64,000 nt of DNA from Winogradskyella sp. (GCA_002722255.1 PBLD01000001.1:1028567-1092566), one strand, 5' to 3'. Shown: positions 16,673-25,680, numbered from the stretch's first letter. Notes: generated by a model not told the origin, from the sequence alone. Numbers and translations are program-made.

Positions 16673-17647
16673 ATGTTTCGTAAAATGTCGTTGAGAATTT
16701 TCATTTTGTTAATATTGAGTCTGGCTTTGGTATCTTGTAATGAGGATAATAAGCTCGAAGAAGAAATTTCAAATATCAACGTAGACTTTATTGTTGAGCG
16801 GTTTGACAAGGCTTACGCTGATGCAAAACCAGCTGACTTACCTAAATTAAAGGAAGCTTATCCGTTTTTGTTTTCTAAGCATGTGCCAGATTCGGTTTGG
16901 ATTGAAAGAATTAATGATACACTGCAAAATCAATTACTGATAGAAGTTGGTAAGGCTTACGGAGATTTTAAAGATGTGGATTTTGATTTTGAAAGATTAT
17001 TCCAACACTTAAAATATTACGATAAAACATTTAGTGTGCCTCGTATAGTTACACTAACTAATGATGTAGATTATAGAAATAAAACTATTGTTACAGACTC
17101 GCTATTACTTGTAGCTCTAGATAATTTTTTGGGTGAAGATCATGAGTTTTATCAAAATATACCAAGATACTTAGCACAAAACATGCGTAGAGGCCAAATA
17201 ATTCCTGAGGTTGCGGAGGCTTACGCTAAAAAGTATGCTTTTCAGTCTAATCGCAAGACGCTTTTGGATGAAATGATCTACCACGGAAAGTTACTTTATT
17301 TCAAAGATATTATGATTCCGTTTAAGTCTGATGAAGAAAAAATAGGGTATACAGAGCAAGAGCTAAAATGGGCAGAAGCCAACGAGAGTCCAATATGGAG
17401 CTATTTTATAGAGAAGGAACTACTTTTTAGTACCGATAGTAAGTTGCCAAGTCGTTTTATAGCAGATGCACCTTATTCTAAGTTTTATTTAGAGTTAGAT
17501 AACGAATCACCAGGACGATTAGGGCAATATATGGGTTGGCAAATTGTTAGGGCTTATGCGGAAGCTACGGACGAAAATGTACTGACTATTTTAAAAAAGG
17601 AACCCGAAGAAATTTTTAACAAAGCAAAATTTAAACCAAAGAAATAA
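16673..17647 (+). CDS. gldB: Gliding motility lipoprotein GldB
   Basis: 324 residues from the ATG at 16673 (another ATG at 16685). The N-terminus is a lipoprotein signal with lipobox LALVSC, so the protein is membrane-anchored. The following NVDFIVERFDKAYADA and YPFLFSKHVPDSVW segments match GldB, required for gliding and type IX secretion-linked motility in flavobacteria. The open frame continues upstream to 16595 but would overlap nadE and mask the signal peptide. gldC follows 7 bases downstream. Confidence 0.88.
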   Translation: MFRKMSLRIFILLILSLALVSCNEDNKLEEEISNINVDFIVERFDKAYADAKPADLPKLKEAYPFLFSKHVPDSVWIERINDTLQNQLLIEVGKAYGDFKDVDFDFERLFQHLKYYDKTFSVPRIVTLTNDVDYRNKTIVTDSLLLVALDNFLGEDHEFYQNIPRYLAQNMRRGQIIPEVAEAYAKKYAFQSNRKTLLDEMIYHGKLLYFKDIMIPFKSDEEKIGYTEQELKWAEANESPIWSYFIEKELLFSTDSKLPSRFIADAPYSKFYLELDNESPGRLGQYMGWQIVRAYAEATDENVLTILKKEPEEIFNKAKFKPKK

Positions 17648-17654
17648 AGAAATA

Positions 17655-17990
17655 ATGTCTAAAACCATAACATCTAAAATAGAATTAAACGTTGAACTTG
17701 ACGAGAATAGAGTGCCAGAAAAATTAAATTGGTCTGCTGAAGATGGTGGAGTAAAAAATGAAGAAGCTAAAGCTATAATGCTCTCGGTTTGGGATAGTAA
17801 TGCTCAAGAAACATTAAAAATAGATTTATGGACTAAAGATATGCCTGTAGATGAAATGAAACAGTTTTTTCATCAGACTTTAGTAACCATGAGCGATACA
17901 TTTTTAAGAGCTACTCAAGACGAAAAAATGACGGCTACAATGAAAGATTTCTGCGATTACTTTGCTGAAAAGTTAGAGTTAAAAAAATAG
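17655..17990 (+). CDS. gldC: Gliding motility protein GldC
   Basis: 111 residues, acidic, no signal peptide; starts MSKTITSKIELNVELDENRVPE and contains NWSAEDGG, characteristic of GldC. Its placement directly after gldB matches the conserved flavobacterial order nadE-gldB-gldC. GldC assists gliding but its molecular role is unknown. Confidence 0.88.
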   Translation: MSKTITSKIELNVELDENRVPEKLNWSAEDGGVKNEEAKAIMLSVWDSNAQETLKIDLWTKDMPVDEMKQFFHQTLVTMSDTFLRATQDEKMTATMKDFCDYFAEKLELKK

Positions 17991-18003
17991 TGAATTTTAA
18001 ACT

Positions 18004-18753
18004 TTAGATCCCTTCAGATTCATAAAAAGGGTTGGTGTTAAAACAATCGGCTTTTTTTAAGGTTGCGTAATTTGGGTTTTGTCTTTTAAAACGTAAAAAT
18101 TTTGAAGTGTCATAAACTTCCCAAATTGTTAATTTGTTGTGTTTTCCCGCTTTAGATTTTAAATCTATTTTATGTTGGGCAATCATTTTGTCAACAACTT
18201 CCTTATCACCAATTCGCATTTTTTTGCTAGAGCTGTGGCCTTTATTAATTTGTTTTACAATCCAATAAAATCTTACAGGTTTTTTTGTGGGTTCTTCCAG
18301 TTTTTCTTTAACGTCAGAGGACGCTATAGATTTTCCTTCAGATTTGTTTTCGTAGGTTGATTGTCTAAAAATACTATTCTGCTCTTCAGTATCTATTTCT
18401 GTTGTTTCGGTAGTTTCAATCTTCTCTTCAAAAGTTTCATGTCTTAAAAGCGTTATGATAATTAACTTATCGTTTACCTTTACTTCGGTAACAAATCTGC
18501 CAACAGGAATATCAGCCAAAGATATTTTAGTATCTAAACTATTTACAATGTAAGCCTTCTGAAAATCACTGTTAAAAATCTCAACTTTGTCAATATTGCG
18601 TTCTCCTCTTAAAATTAAGGTGTCTCCTGTTTTATTTAGACTGTGATGCAACTCACTAGCTCGGTAATTTATGTTTTTTAATAATGTTGATTTTTGACCA
18701 TGGATAAATGGAGCCAAAAACAATAGAAGAATGGTTAATAGTCTAGTCATCAT
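18004..18753 (-). CDS. Secreted protein of unknown function
   Basis: About 249 residues from the ATG at 18753, giving a clean signal peptide (MMTRLLTILLLFLAPFIHGQ). A longer frame starts at 18780. The body has a beta-rich first half, a Glu/Thr/Ser-rich linker (about 125-165) and a basic C-terminal part (YWIVKQINKGHSSSKKMRIG). No family recognised. It converges on gldC. Confidence 0.6.
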   Translation of the reverse strand: MMTRLLTILLLFLAPFIHGQKSTLLKNINYRASELHHSLNKTGDTLILRGERNIDKVEIFNSDFQKAYIVNSLDTKISLADIPVGRFVTEVKVNDKLIIITLLRHETFEEKIETTETTEIDTEEQNSIFRQSTYENKSEGKSIASSDVKEKLEEPTKKPVRFYWIVKQINKGHSSSKKMRIGDKEVVDKMIAQHKIDLKSKAGKHNKLTIWEVYDTSKFLRFKRQNPNYATLKKADCFNTNPFYESEGI

Positions 18754-19107
18754 AAGTAGGTTTTTGTTTTGGGGAAACAAATAGTATTTATTTCTAATAC
18801 TTAGTGTAAAGATAAGTTGAGGTAATGAGTTGTCTATATTCTCAAGATATAAGGTGTTTTTTTAAGTTGAAAAGCTTGAGTGTTCGATATATGTTTAAAA
18901 AAAACCGTTGAAGTTAAACAGTGTAATATAGATTTAATATACTAGTAAGGATTTGGTAATCTCAATTCTAAATAAGTGCTATACATTTGTAATGCTATTA
19001 ACCAGAACTTAAACATTAGTCAGGCTTTCATCATGAGAAAGAAACTAGTGTTTTTTTTATTAAAAACTAGTTTGAAATTAAGTAAGTATATTTTTTTAAA
19101 TTAGCTT
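18754..19107. other. Intergenic region, no gene seen
   Basis: About 350 bases, very AT-rich. It contains a TACATTTG at 18982-18989 (possible -7 box, with a long leader to the DUF4230 gene) and an inverted repeat AAACTAGT/ACTAGTTT (19042-19049/19066-19073). A 23-codon frame from 19033 is not convincing. Confidence 0.4.
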
Positions 19108-19722
19108 ATGCGAAAAATCTTATTCGGAGTTATTATTACGTTGATTGTTCTCTTCACATTTAAATATTGTGGAGATAGAAAAAAAGAACAAACTATTTTA
19201 AAGGAAAACTCTGCCCTAATACAAGAACAGTTAAAAAACGTTAGCAAACTTGTGGTTACCGAAGGCCATTTTAGTGAGGTTTTTACATACGATAATTCTA
19301 AGCGAATTTTTGGAGATTTGTTAGAGGTTGAAAAGAAAGCAATTGTGGTAGTCAATGCAGATGTAACTGTAGCTTATGATTTATCTAAAATTGAATATAA
19401 CGTAGATGAAACCACAAAAACACTGCAAATTTTGAGTATTCCAAAGGAGGAAATCAAAATAAGTCCAGATTTTGAATATTACGATATCCAAGCAGATTAT
19501 CTCAATCCTTTTGAAGCTAAGGACTACAACGAAATCAAAAAAACAGTGCGAAAACAATTAATGAAGAAAATTGAAGCTTCAGATTTAAAGTCTAACGCAC
19601 AAAATAGATTATTAAGCGAACTTTCTAAATTTTATATTCTTACCAATTCCTTAGGTTGGAAACTAGAGTATAATCAAACACCAGTTGAAAGTCTTGAGGG
19701 TTTAAACACGCTTAAACTATAA
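19108..19722 (+). CDS. DUF4230 domain protein
   Basis: 204 residues: an N-terminal membrane anchor (about 5-20), then the DUF4230 domain (KLVVTEGHFSEVFTYDNS, VVVNADVTVAYDLSKIEY). The family is widespread in Bacteroidota with unknown role, presumably in the periplasm. Its 3' end overlaps the convergent rhodanese gene by 6 bases. Confidence 0.8.
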   Translation: MRKILFGVIITLIVLFTFKYCGDRKKEQTILKENSALIQEQLKNVSKLVVTEGHFSEVFTYDNSKRIFGDLLEVEKKAIVVVNADVTVAYDLSKIEYNVDETTKTLQILSIPKEEIKISPDFEYYDIQADYLNPFEAKDYNEIKKTVRKQLMKKIEASDLKSNAQNRLLSELSKFYILTNSLGWKLEYNQTPVESLEGLNTLKL

Positions 19723-20022
19723 CTTATTACTCAAGGAAACCCAACCACCACCATTAGTAGCTTCAATGTTGTTCAAATTCAGAAACCTGGCGGCTTTAGC
19801 GGAACGTACACCACTGGCACAGCAAGTGACCACTGGTTTGTTTAGTTTTTTTACTTCGTCAACTCTGTTGTTCAATTGATCTAGTGGAATGTGCACAGCA
19901 TTTGTAATATGGCCAGCATCCCATTCACGTTCACTACGTACATCAAGAATTACAGCACCATTTTCTAAAAATTCTTCAACTTGTCGTTTTTTACTGCCAA
20001 AAATAAAATCCAAAAATCCCAT
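19717..20022 (-). CDS. Rhodanese-like domain protein
   Basis: 101 residues, a single rhodanese domain. The active-site loop is VTCCASGVRSAKAA (Cys followed five residues later by Arg), with the entry motif VILDVRSEREWDAGHITNAV. Single-domain rhodaneses carry persulfide sulfur. The N-terminus (MGFLDFIFGSKK) is hydrophobic/basic and not a clear signal. Divergent from the TetR gene. Confidence 0.87.
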   Translation of the reverse strand: MGFLDFIFGSKKRQVEEFLENGAVILDVRSEREWDAGHITNAVHIPLDQLNNRVDEVKKLNKPVVTCCASGVRSAKAARFLNLNNIEATNGGGWVSLSNKL

Positions 20023-20070
20023 AGTTTTACTTTTTGCATAAATTTACGTTGAATTAATTATGTTCTAAAA

Positions 20071-20649
20071 TTGAAAGCGGAAACACGAAAAGACGAAATC
20101 ATAAAAACAGCAGCCAAATTATTTAAAGAAAAGGGTTTTAGCGCAGTAACGATGCGCGATTTGGCGTCTGCTATGGGAATGAAAGCAGCTAGTTTGTACA
20201 ATCATATAAAATCTAAACAAGAAATCTTAAAAGAGATTATTATTTCACTGGCAGAAGAGTTTACTCATGGTTTAGAGTTAATTCAAAAGTCAGATATTTC
20301 TAGTATTCAAAAAATAGAAGAGGTCGTAAAATTGCATGTTAATATTACCTCCCAGAATACGTTTGGTATGGCGTCTTTAAATAACGATTGGATGCATCTT
20401 GAAGAAAAATTAGATTATTATCTCGAACTACGCTCTAATTACGAAGAAGAGTTAAGGCAAATAATAGCAGATGGAGTCAAAAAGGGAGAAATAATAGATG
20501 AAAATATTGAGATTATGTTGTTTTCTATCTTATCAACCTTAAGGTCTTTGTATTTGTGGATCCCTAAAAAGGACTATTTAAATCCAGAAAAATTATCACA
20601 AGAGTTAAGTACAGTTCTTGTTAAAGGTATTAACAAAAAAATCGATTAA
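20071..20649 (+). CDS. TetR-family regulator of the paa operon (PaaR-like)
   Basis: 192 residues with an N-terminal TetR helix-turn-helix (about 7-52; KDEIIKTAAKLFKEKGF, MRDLASAMGMKAASLYNHI). The start is a TTG at 20071: the frame is closed upstream by a TGA and no ATG comes before the HTH. It lies directly before paaE with a perfect palindrome in between. Such regulators usually release DNA on binding phenylacetyl-CoA; here that is inference from position. Confidence 0.82.
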   Translation: MKAETRKDEIIKTAAKLFKEKGFSAVTMRDLASAMGMKAASLYNHIKSKQEILKEIIISLAEEFTHGLELIQKSDISSIQKIEEVVKLHVNITSQNTFGMASLNNDWMHLEEKLDYYLELRSNYEEELRQIIADGVKKGEIIDENIEIMLFSILSTLRSLYLWIPKKDYLNPEKLSQELSTVLVKGINKKID

Positions 20650-20656
20650 TTTTTTG

Positions 20657-20664
20657 TAAATTTG
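20657..20664 (+). promoter_or_regulatory. -7 box of the paa operon
   Basis: TAAATTTG matches TAnnTTTG, just after the TetR stop and about 100 bases before paaE. The predicted start of transcription falls in the adjacent palindrome. No -33 TTG at standard spacing was found. Confidence 0.5.
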
Positions 20665-20670
20665 TCAAGT

Positions 20671-20690
20671 AAACTAACAACTGTTAGTTT
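20671..20690. promoter_or_regulatory. Operator palindrome upstream of paaE
   Basis: AAACTAACAACTGTTAGTTT is a perfect 9-bp inverted repeat with a 2-bp centre. It lies 6 bases after the -7 box, where repressor binding would cover the transcription start. Size and position fit a TetR dimer. Confidence 0.65.
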
Positions 20691-20761
20691 TTTTAGTTTG
20701 TAATTCGAAATCGTTTTCGAGTTAAGCTTAAAAAGTTTTAAAGTTTAGATTATAACTGTTA

Positions 20762-21835
20762 ATGGCAGATTTTCATAAATTAAGAATAAAAGATATTTAT
20801 AAGGAAACTAAAGATACATCCGTTGTAACTTTTGATATTCCTGAAGCGTTGCAAGACGAATTTAAATTCTCGCAAGGGCAACATTTAACGCTTAAGGCAC
20901 TAATTAATGGCGAAGATGTGCGTCGTTCATACTCGTTATGTTCTAATCCATTTGATAACGAATGGAAAGTGGCAGTCAAAGAAATTCCAGGAGGGAAATT
21001 CTCAACCTTTGTCAATAGCACTTTAAAAACAGGAGACGAGCTAGATGTTATGGCACCTAGCGGAACATTTGGCGTAGATTGTAATGCAGACAATGCTAAA
21101 AACTATCTGTTCTTTGCAGCAGGAAGTGGTATCACACCAATTCTTTCAATGATTAAAGCGCATTTGGCAGCAGAGCCAAACTCAACTTGTAAGCTGTTTT
21201 ATGTCAATAGAACAGCAAAATCCATTATCTTTAAGGAAGCCTTAGAGCAATTAAGAAATGCCTATTTCGGTCGTTTGGAAATCTATTATTTCCTAACCAA
21301 AGAAAAGCGAGATATTGAGTTGTTCAATGGTCGTTTTGATGATGAAAAAATGAAAGTGCTCACCAAAACATTCATTGATATTCCAGATACAAGCGAAGTG
21401 TTTTTATGTGGACCAGAAGATATGGTCAATTACGTGAGTAATTATCTGGCTGAAGCAGGTTTACCAAAAGATTTAATTCATTTCGAATTATTTGTAAAAG
21501 GCCTAACCGAAGAAGATAAAAAACGTGTTGAGCGTTTATCAGAACAAAAAATTGATGGTGTCGAAGTTGTTGTTATCGATGGCGGAAAAGAATTCCGTTT
21601 TACAATGCAGCAAGACGATGATAATATTTTAGATGGAGCACTTATAGCAGGAGCAGATTTACCATTTGCGTGCAAAGGAGGCGTTTGTAGTACCTGTAAG
21701 TGTCAAGTAATGGAAGGTGAAGTTGAAATGAAAATCAACTATGCGCTAGAAGAAGATGAAGTTGCACAAAACTATGTATTAAGCTGTCAAGCAGTCCCAA
21801 CTACTAAAAGAGTAGTGGTCGATTTCGACGTTTAA
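20762..21835 (+). CDS. paaE: Phenylacetyl-CoA epoxidase reductase PaaE
   Basis: 357 residues passing electrons from NADPH to the PaaAC oxygenase. Domains: FAD-binding (RRSYSLCSNP near residue 58), NAD(P)-binding (FAAGSGITPILSM near residue 118; CGPEDMV near residue 217) and a C-terminal plant-type 2Fe-2S ferredoxin (CKGGVCSTCKCQV plus a later Cys in VLSCQA). First gene of the catabolic operon, separated from paaA by about 110 bases, unlike the E. coli order in which paaE is last of the five. Confidence 0.93.
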   Translation: MADFHKLRIKDIYKETKDTSVVTFDIPEALQDEFKFSQGQHLTLKALINGEDVRRSYSLCSNPFDNEWKVAVKEIPGGKFSTFVNSTLKTGDELDVMAPSGTFGVDCNADNAKNYLFFAAGSGITPILSMIKAHLAAEPNSTCKLFYVNRTAKSIIFKEALEQLRNAYFGRLEIYYFLTKEKRDIELFNGRFDDEKMKVLTKTFIDIPDTSEVFLCGPEDMVNYVSNYLAEAGLPKDLIHFELFVKGLTEEDKKRVERLSEQKIDGVEVVVIDGGKEFRFTMQQDDDNILDGALIAGADLPFACKGGVCSTCKCQVMEGEVEMKINYALEEDEVAQNYVLSCQAVPTTKRVVVDFDV

Positions 21836-21905
21836 ATAAAGATTTGTTATTCCTACTTAGGTTGGAATCTCAATATATATTGAAAAAGAAAAATTAAGTT
21901 TCACC

Positions 21906-21947
21906 AGCTAAAAGCAATAAGCTAATAGCCAAAAGCTAAAAGAAATG
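21906..21947. repeat. Heptamer repeat tract ending at the paaA start codon
   Basis: Five 7-base units (AGCTAAA, AGCAATA, AGCTAAT, AGCCAAA, AGCTAAA) followed by AGAAATG, whose last three bases are the paaA start. A-rich and with little structure, it forms the leader in place of a Shine-Dalgarno site. Confidence 0.65.
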
Positions 21948-22901
21948 AGTGAAGAACAAATAAAAAACCTAGAAGAGCAATTTGAAGAGCGTATCGCTCG
22001 CGACGAAAAAATTGAACCTAAAGACTGGATGCCAGAAAAATATCGTCAAACGCATATTAGGCAAATCAGTCAGCACGCACATTCCGAAATTGTAGGAATG
22101 TTACCAGAAGGAAACTGGATTACTCGTGCGCCATCCTTACGTCGTAAAGTAGCCTTATTGGCAAAAGTGCAAGACGAAGCTGGCCACGGATTATACTTAT
22201 ACAGTGCTTGCGAAACATTAGGAATCTCGCGAGACGAGTTATACGAACAATTGCATTCAGGTAAGGCAAAATATTCTTCCATATTCAATTACCCAACAGT
22301 AACTTGGGCAGATATGGGAGCTATAGGTTGGTTGGTAGATGGTGCAGCCATTATCAATCAAGTGCCACTTTGCAGTACCTCTTTTGGTCCTTATGCAAGA
22401 GCAATGGTGCGCGTGTGTAAAGAAGAAAGTTTTCACCAGCGTCAAGGTTACGAAATTATGCTAAAGCTTTGTAATGGAACACCGGAACAAAAAGAAATGG
22501 CGCAAGATGCACTTAACCGTTGGTGGTGGCCAAGTTTAATGATGTTAGGTCCAACTGATGATATGTCAGTTCACACCGAACAATCAATGAAATGGAAATT
22601 GAAACGAAAAACCAATGACGAGTTACGTCAGCAGTTTATTGACCAAACAGTGCCACAAGCTGATATTTTAGGATTAACAATTCCAGACCCAGATTTAAAA
22701 TGGAACGAAGAGCGTCAGAGCTATGATTTCGGAGAAATTGATTGGGATGAATTCTGGCAAGTCGTAAAAGGTCACGGACCAATGAACAAAGCACGAATGA
22801 AAGCAAGAGTTGGCGCTTGGGAACGTGGCGAATGGGTTAGAGACGCAGCAATGGCTCACGCAGAAAAACAACAAGAAAGAAAAAACAAACAAGTAGTATA
22901 A
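21945..22901 (+). CDS. paaA: 1,2-phenylacetyl-CoA epoxidase, catalytic subunit PaaA
   Basis: 318 residues. Ferritin-like di-iron subunit that inserts an oxygen atom in the ring of phenylacetyl-CoA. Iron-ligand ExxH motifs: [18 protein letters not shown] (near residue 84) and [13 protein letters not shown] (near residue 162). The Trp-rich [12 protein letters not shown] is family-typical. Works with PaaC as the core dimer and PaaB as a bridge. paaB follows 69 bases downstream. Confidence 0.95.
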   Translation: MSEEQIKNLEEQFEERIARDEKIEPKDWMPEKYRQTHIRQISQHAHSEIVGMLPEGNWITRAPSLRRKVALLAKVQDEAGHGLYLYSACETLGISRDELYEQLHSGKAKYSSIFNYPTVTWADMGAIGWLVDGAAIINQVPLCSTSFGPYARAMVRVCKEESFHQRQGYEIMLKLCNGTPEQKEMAQDALNRWWWPSLMMLGPTDDMSVHTEQSMKWKLKRKTNDELRQQFIDQTVPQADILGLTIPDPDLKWNEERQSYDFGEIDWDEFWQVVKGHGPMNKARMKARVGAWERGEWVRDAAMAHAEKQQERKNKQVV

Positions 22902-22945
22902 TCAGAAGGTTAGACTCGAGAAATGAGAAATGTATACTGAAAAAG

Positions 22946-22980
22946 TCTAACATCTAACATCTAATATCTAATGTCTAATA
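22946..22980. repeat. Heptamer repeat tract spanning the paaB start codon
   Basis: Five 7-base units: TCTAACA, TCTAACA, TCTAATA, TCTAATG, TCTAATA. The ATG of the fourth unit (22971-22973) is the paaB start, so the repeat also encodes the first residues. Confidence 0.7.
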
Positions 22981-23261
22981 AAAAGAACTGGCCACTTTGG
23001 GAGGTTTTCGTAAGAAGTAAAAACGGATTAGAACATCGTCATTTCGGAAGTCTTCACGCAGCAGATGCAGAAATGGCTTTAGAAAATGCAAGAGATGTTT
23101 ACACAAGACGTAACGAAGGCGTAAGCATTTGGGTTGTAGAAAGTAAGCATATTACAGCATCAAACCCAGAGCATAATGGCGAATTATTTGAACCAGCACA
23201 AGACAAGGTGTATCGTCATCCAACATTTTATGATTTACCAGACGACGTAAAACATATGTAA
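22971..23261 (+). CDS. paaB: 1,2-phenylacetyl-CoA epoxidase subunit PaaB
   Basis: 96 residues; WPLWEVFVRSKNGLEHRHFG and DVYTRRNEGVSIWVV are PaaB signatures. Small non-catalytic subunit that bridges PaaAC dimers. The N-terminal residues MSNKK come partly from the heptamer repeat. A hairpin ACAAAGC/GCTTTGT starts right after the stop codon. Confidence 0.94.
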   Translation: MSNKKNWPLWEVFVRSKNGLEHRHFGSLHAADAEMALENARDVYTRRNEGVSIWVVESKHITASNPEHNGELFEPAQDKVYRHPTFYDLPDDVKHM

Positions 23262-23302
23262 CAAAGCAAGGCTTTGTCATCCTGAACTCGTTTCAGGATC
23301 TC
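23261..23302. repeat. REP-like hairpins between paaB and paaC
   Basis: ACAAAGC-AAG-GCTTTGT (23261-23277), then GTCATCCTGAACTCGTTTCAGGATCTC-type repeat (23276-23302) with stem ATCCTGAA/TTCAGGAT (23279-23286/23292-23299). A degenerate copy of the GCGCAGTCGAA part follows at 23328-23337. Confidence 0.7.
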
Positions 23303-23358
23303 TTTATTTATGTTAAATGTCACCTTAGCGCAGTCGAAAGGTCTCAATTTGATTAAAA

Positions 23359-24114
23359 ATGAAAAACAAAAACCTATATAACTACATCCTAGGAATCGCA
23401 GACAACAGCCTAATTCTCGGTCAGAGATTAGGAGAGCTTTGCGGTCACGGACCAAGTTTAGAAACAGATATCGCGTGCACTAATATGTCGTTAGATTTAT
23501 TAGGGCAAGTGCGTAGTTATTATCAATATGCAGCGAAGATAGCCGGAGATGGTAGAACAGAAGATGATATCGCAATGCTTCGTAAAGAACGCGAATACTT
23601 CAATGTGTTATTGGTAGAGCAACCAAATACCGATTTTGGGTACACAATGGCAAGACAATTCTTATTCGATGTATATCATTTTTTAATGCTAACCGAATTA
23701 GAAAAAAGTACTGATTTAAATCTGTCTGCAATTGCAAAAAAATCCATCAAAGAAGTGAGTTACCACAAGCGTTTCTCATCCGATTGGATTAAGCGATTAG
23801 GAGATGGTACTGAAGAAAGTCATAGTCGTATTCAAACCGCAATAAATGATTTATGGACGTATACCGATGAGTTATTCCATCAAACCGAAGCTGATAAAGC
23901 TATGGTTGCTGAAGGCGTTGGAGTAGATGTTACTAAATTAAAAGATGCTTATTACGAAGAAGTAAATGCAGTTTTAGAAGAAGCAACGTTAAGCGTTCCA
24001 GAAAGCAAATATTTTCAAAAAGGAGGAAAGCAAGGCATTCATACCGAACATATGGGTTACTTGCTAGCCGATTTACAATATATGCAACGCACCTATCCAA
24101 ATATGGAATGGTAA
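23359..24114 (+). CDS. paaC: 1,2-phenylacetyl-CoA epoxidase structural subunit PaaC
   Basis: 251 residues of ferritin-like helices. Markers: GQRLGELCGHGPSLETDIA near residue 22, DLLGQVRSYYQYAA near residue 44 and SYHKRFSSDWIKRLGDGTEES near residue 134. It pairs with PaaA in the monooxygenase core but is not the catalytic subunit. Followed by two hairpin repeats before paaD. Confidence 0.94.
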   Translation: MKNKNLYNYILGIADNSLILGQRLGELCGHGPSLETDIACTNMSLDLLGQVRSYYQYAAKIAGDGRTEDDIAMLRKEREYFNVLLVEQPNTDFGYTMARQFLFDVYHFLMLTELEKSTDLNLSAIAKKSIKEVSYHKRFSSDWIKRLGDGTEESHSRIQTAINDLWTYTDELFHQTEADKAMVAEGVGVDVTKLKDAYYEEVNAVLEEATLSVPESKYFQKGGKQGIHTEHMGYLLADLQYMQRTYPNMEW

Positions 24115-24117
24115 CAA

Positions 24118-24137
24118 ATTCCTGCGAAAGCAGGAAT
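24118..24137. repeat. CCTGC hairpin between paaC and paaD
   Basis: ATTCCTGC-GAAA-GCAGGAAT, perfect 8-bp stem with a GAAA loop. It is the same hairpin that flanks the GIY-YIG gene at 28763-28782 and 29126-29145. Confidence 0.8.
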
Positions 24138-24175
24138 CTAAAAAAGAGAAATTGAATTTTGTTTAGAAACAATAT

Positions 24176-24227
24176 GTCATCCTGAACTGTCACACTGAGC
24201 GCAGTCGAAGTGTTGTTTCAGGATCTC
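24176..24227. repeat. REP-like 52-bp repeat, copy A
   Basis: Begins GTCATCCTGAACTGTCACAC and ends TTTCAGGATCTC. The outer stem ATCCTGAA/TTCAGGAT encloses an inner CACACT/AGTGTTG around GAGCGCAGTCGA. Identical over all 52 bases to 24823-24874. Confidence 0.85.
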
Positions 24228-24312
24228 ATTCGTCAATTCGAGTGATTTGTGAAGAATGAACAAATTGTATCGAGAAGCATTTTAGTGAAAATTCCTGTTT
24301 TAAGAAAAAATA

Positions 24313-24813
24313 ATGACAACAACGGAGGAGCATATCAACCCAAAACTGGTTTCAATTCTAGAGTCTATTTCAGACCCAGAAATCCCAGTATTATCCATTA
24401 TGGATATGGGTGTTGTGCGTTCTGCTGTTATCGAAAATGATATTGTAAAAATCGAAATCACACCAACGTATAGTGGCTGTCCTGCAATGGATGTTATCGG
24501 AGACGATATCAAGCGCGCAATGCAAAAAGCAGGTTATAAAGCTGAAGTAGATTTGATTTTACATCCAGCTTGGACAACCGATTGGATTACGCCAAGAGGC
24601 AGAAAAGCACTCGAAGATTACGGAATTGCAGCACCATTAGATGCCGAAGCCGATAAGTCCGTGTTACTAGAAGGAAAACAATTAGTAAAATGTCCGCAAT
24701 GCGGAAGTAAAAATACAAAAATGGTAAGTCAATTTGGTTCAACAGCCTGCAAAGCACAATTTCAGTGTGAGGACTGCCAAGAACCATTTGATTATTTTAA
24801 ATGTTTGAAGTGA
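24313..24813 (+). CDS. paaD: PaaD, epoxidase maturation/assembly protein
   Basis: 166 residues: an N-terminal MIP18/DUF59 domain (about 10-85; ISDPEIPVLSIMDMGVV, TPTYSGCPAMDVI) and a C-terminal zinc-ribbon-like part (CPQCGSKNTK ... CEDCQEPF). PaaD is thought to help Fe/Fe-S maturation of the epoxidase complex. Follows the A-B-C order seen in other paa operons. Confidence 0.93.
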   Translation: MTTTEEHINPKLVSILESISDPEIPVLSIMDMGVVRSAVIENDIVKIEITPTYSGCPAMDVIGDDIKRAMQKAGYKAEVDLILHPAWTTDWITPRGRKALEDYGIAAPLDAEADKSVLLEGKQLVKCPQCGSKNTKMVSQFGSTACKAQFQCEDCQEPFDYFKCLK

Positions 24814-24822
24814 CAACTTGTT

Positions 24823-24874
24823 GTCATCCTGAACTGTCACACTGAGCGCAGTCGAAGTGTTGTTTCAGGATCTC
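24823..24874. repeat. REP-like 52-bp repeat, copy B
   Basis: Identical to copy A at 24176-24227, here in the 87-base gap between paaD and paaG. Confidence 0.85.
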
Positions 24875-24900
24875 ATTAAGATTAATAATTATAAAAAAAT

Positions 24901-25680
24901 ATGAGTTCAATAGAACTAAAAATAGAAAACAACATAGCCTACATCACACTAAACCGACCAGAAGTTTTTAACAGCTTCAACCGTGAAATGGCATTAAACC
25001 TACAGCAAGTTTTTGACGATTGCGAAAGTAATTCAGAAGTAAGAGCAATAGTACTAACCGGAAATGGAAAAGCATTTTGCGCAGGTCAAGACTTAAAAGA
25101 AGTGACGAGTCCGGAGTTAAATCCAGGATTCAAGAAAATTCTAGAAGAGCATTACAACCCAATCATTACCAGAATTAGAAACATTAAGAAACCAATCATT
25201 GGTGCGATAAATGGCGTAGCAGCTGGTGCAGGAGCAAACATCGCATTGGCTTGTGATATCGTTGTGGCTCACGAAAAAGTAAGTTTCATTCAAGCGTTCA
25301 GTTTAATAGGTTTGATTCCTGATAGTGCAGGAACGTTCTTTTTGCCACGATTAATAGGTTTTCAAAAAGCATCAGCATTAGCGATGTTAGGCGATAAAGT
25401 GTCTGCCGATGAAGCTGAAAAAATGGGAATGATTTACAAAGTGTTGCCATTAGAAAACTTTGAAGAAGACGTGAATAAGTTAGCCTTGAAACTTGCTAAT
25501 ATGCCAACATTAGCTTTAGGGAAAATAAAGGAAGCGTTTAATCAATCTTTAACCAATAATTTGGAGGAGCAATTAGCTCTAGAATCAAAATTACAAATAG
25601 AAGCAGCCCAAACGAAAGATTACGAAGAAGGTGTTTCAGCATTTGTAGAAAAACGTAAACCAACTTTTAAAGGAAAATAA
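24901..25680 (+). CDS. paaG: Ring-1,2-epoxyphenylacetyl-CoA isomerase PaaG
   Basis: 259 residues, crotonase fold. FCAGQDLKEV (near residue 59), INGVAAGAGANIALACD (near residue 104) and LIGLIPDSAGTFFLPR (near residue 137, including the PaaG-type catalytic Asp) match PaaG rather than a generic hydratase. The C-terminus EGVSAFVEKRKPTFKGK is also PaaG-like. It turns the epoxide into the oxepin that PaaZ opens. Confidence 0.9.
   Translation: MSSIELKIENNIAYITLNRPEVFNSFNREMALNLQQVFDDCESNSEVRAIVLTGNGKAFCAGQDLKEVTSPELNPGFKKILEEHYNPIITRIRNIKKPIIGAINGVAAGAGANIALACDIVVAHEKVSFIQAFSLIGLIPDSAGTFFLPRLIGFQKASALAMLGDKVSADEAEKMGMIYKVLPLENFEEDVNKLALKLANMPTLALGKIKEAFNQSLTNNLEEQLALESKLQIEAAQTKDYEEGVSAFVEKRKPTFKGK

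Noticed and set aside
19033..19104. 23-codon frame starting ATGAGAAAGAAACTAG upstream of the DUF4230 gene
   Set aside because: Very short, low-complexity Lys/Leu/Phe composition, overlaps an inverted repeat, no independent support.
24118..24230. CRISPR array
   Set aside because: The repeats are dispersed hairpins at irregular distances, separated by genes, without regular spacers or cas genes.
24249..24440. 63-codon frame overlapping the paaD start
   Set aside because: Out-of-frame with the well-supported paaD; no family similarity.
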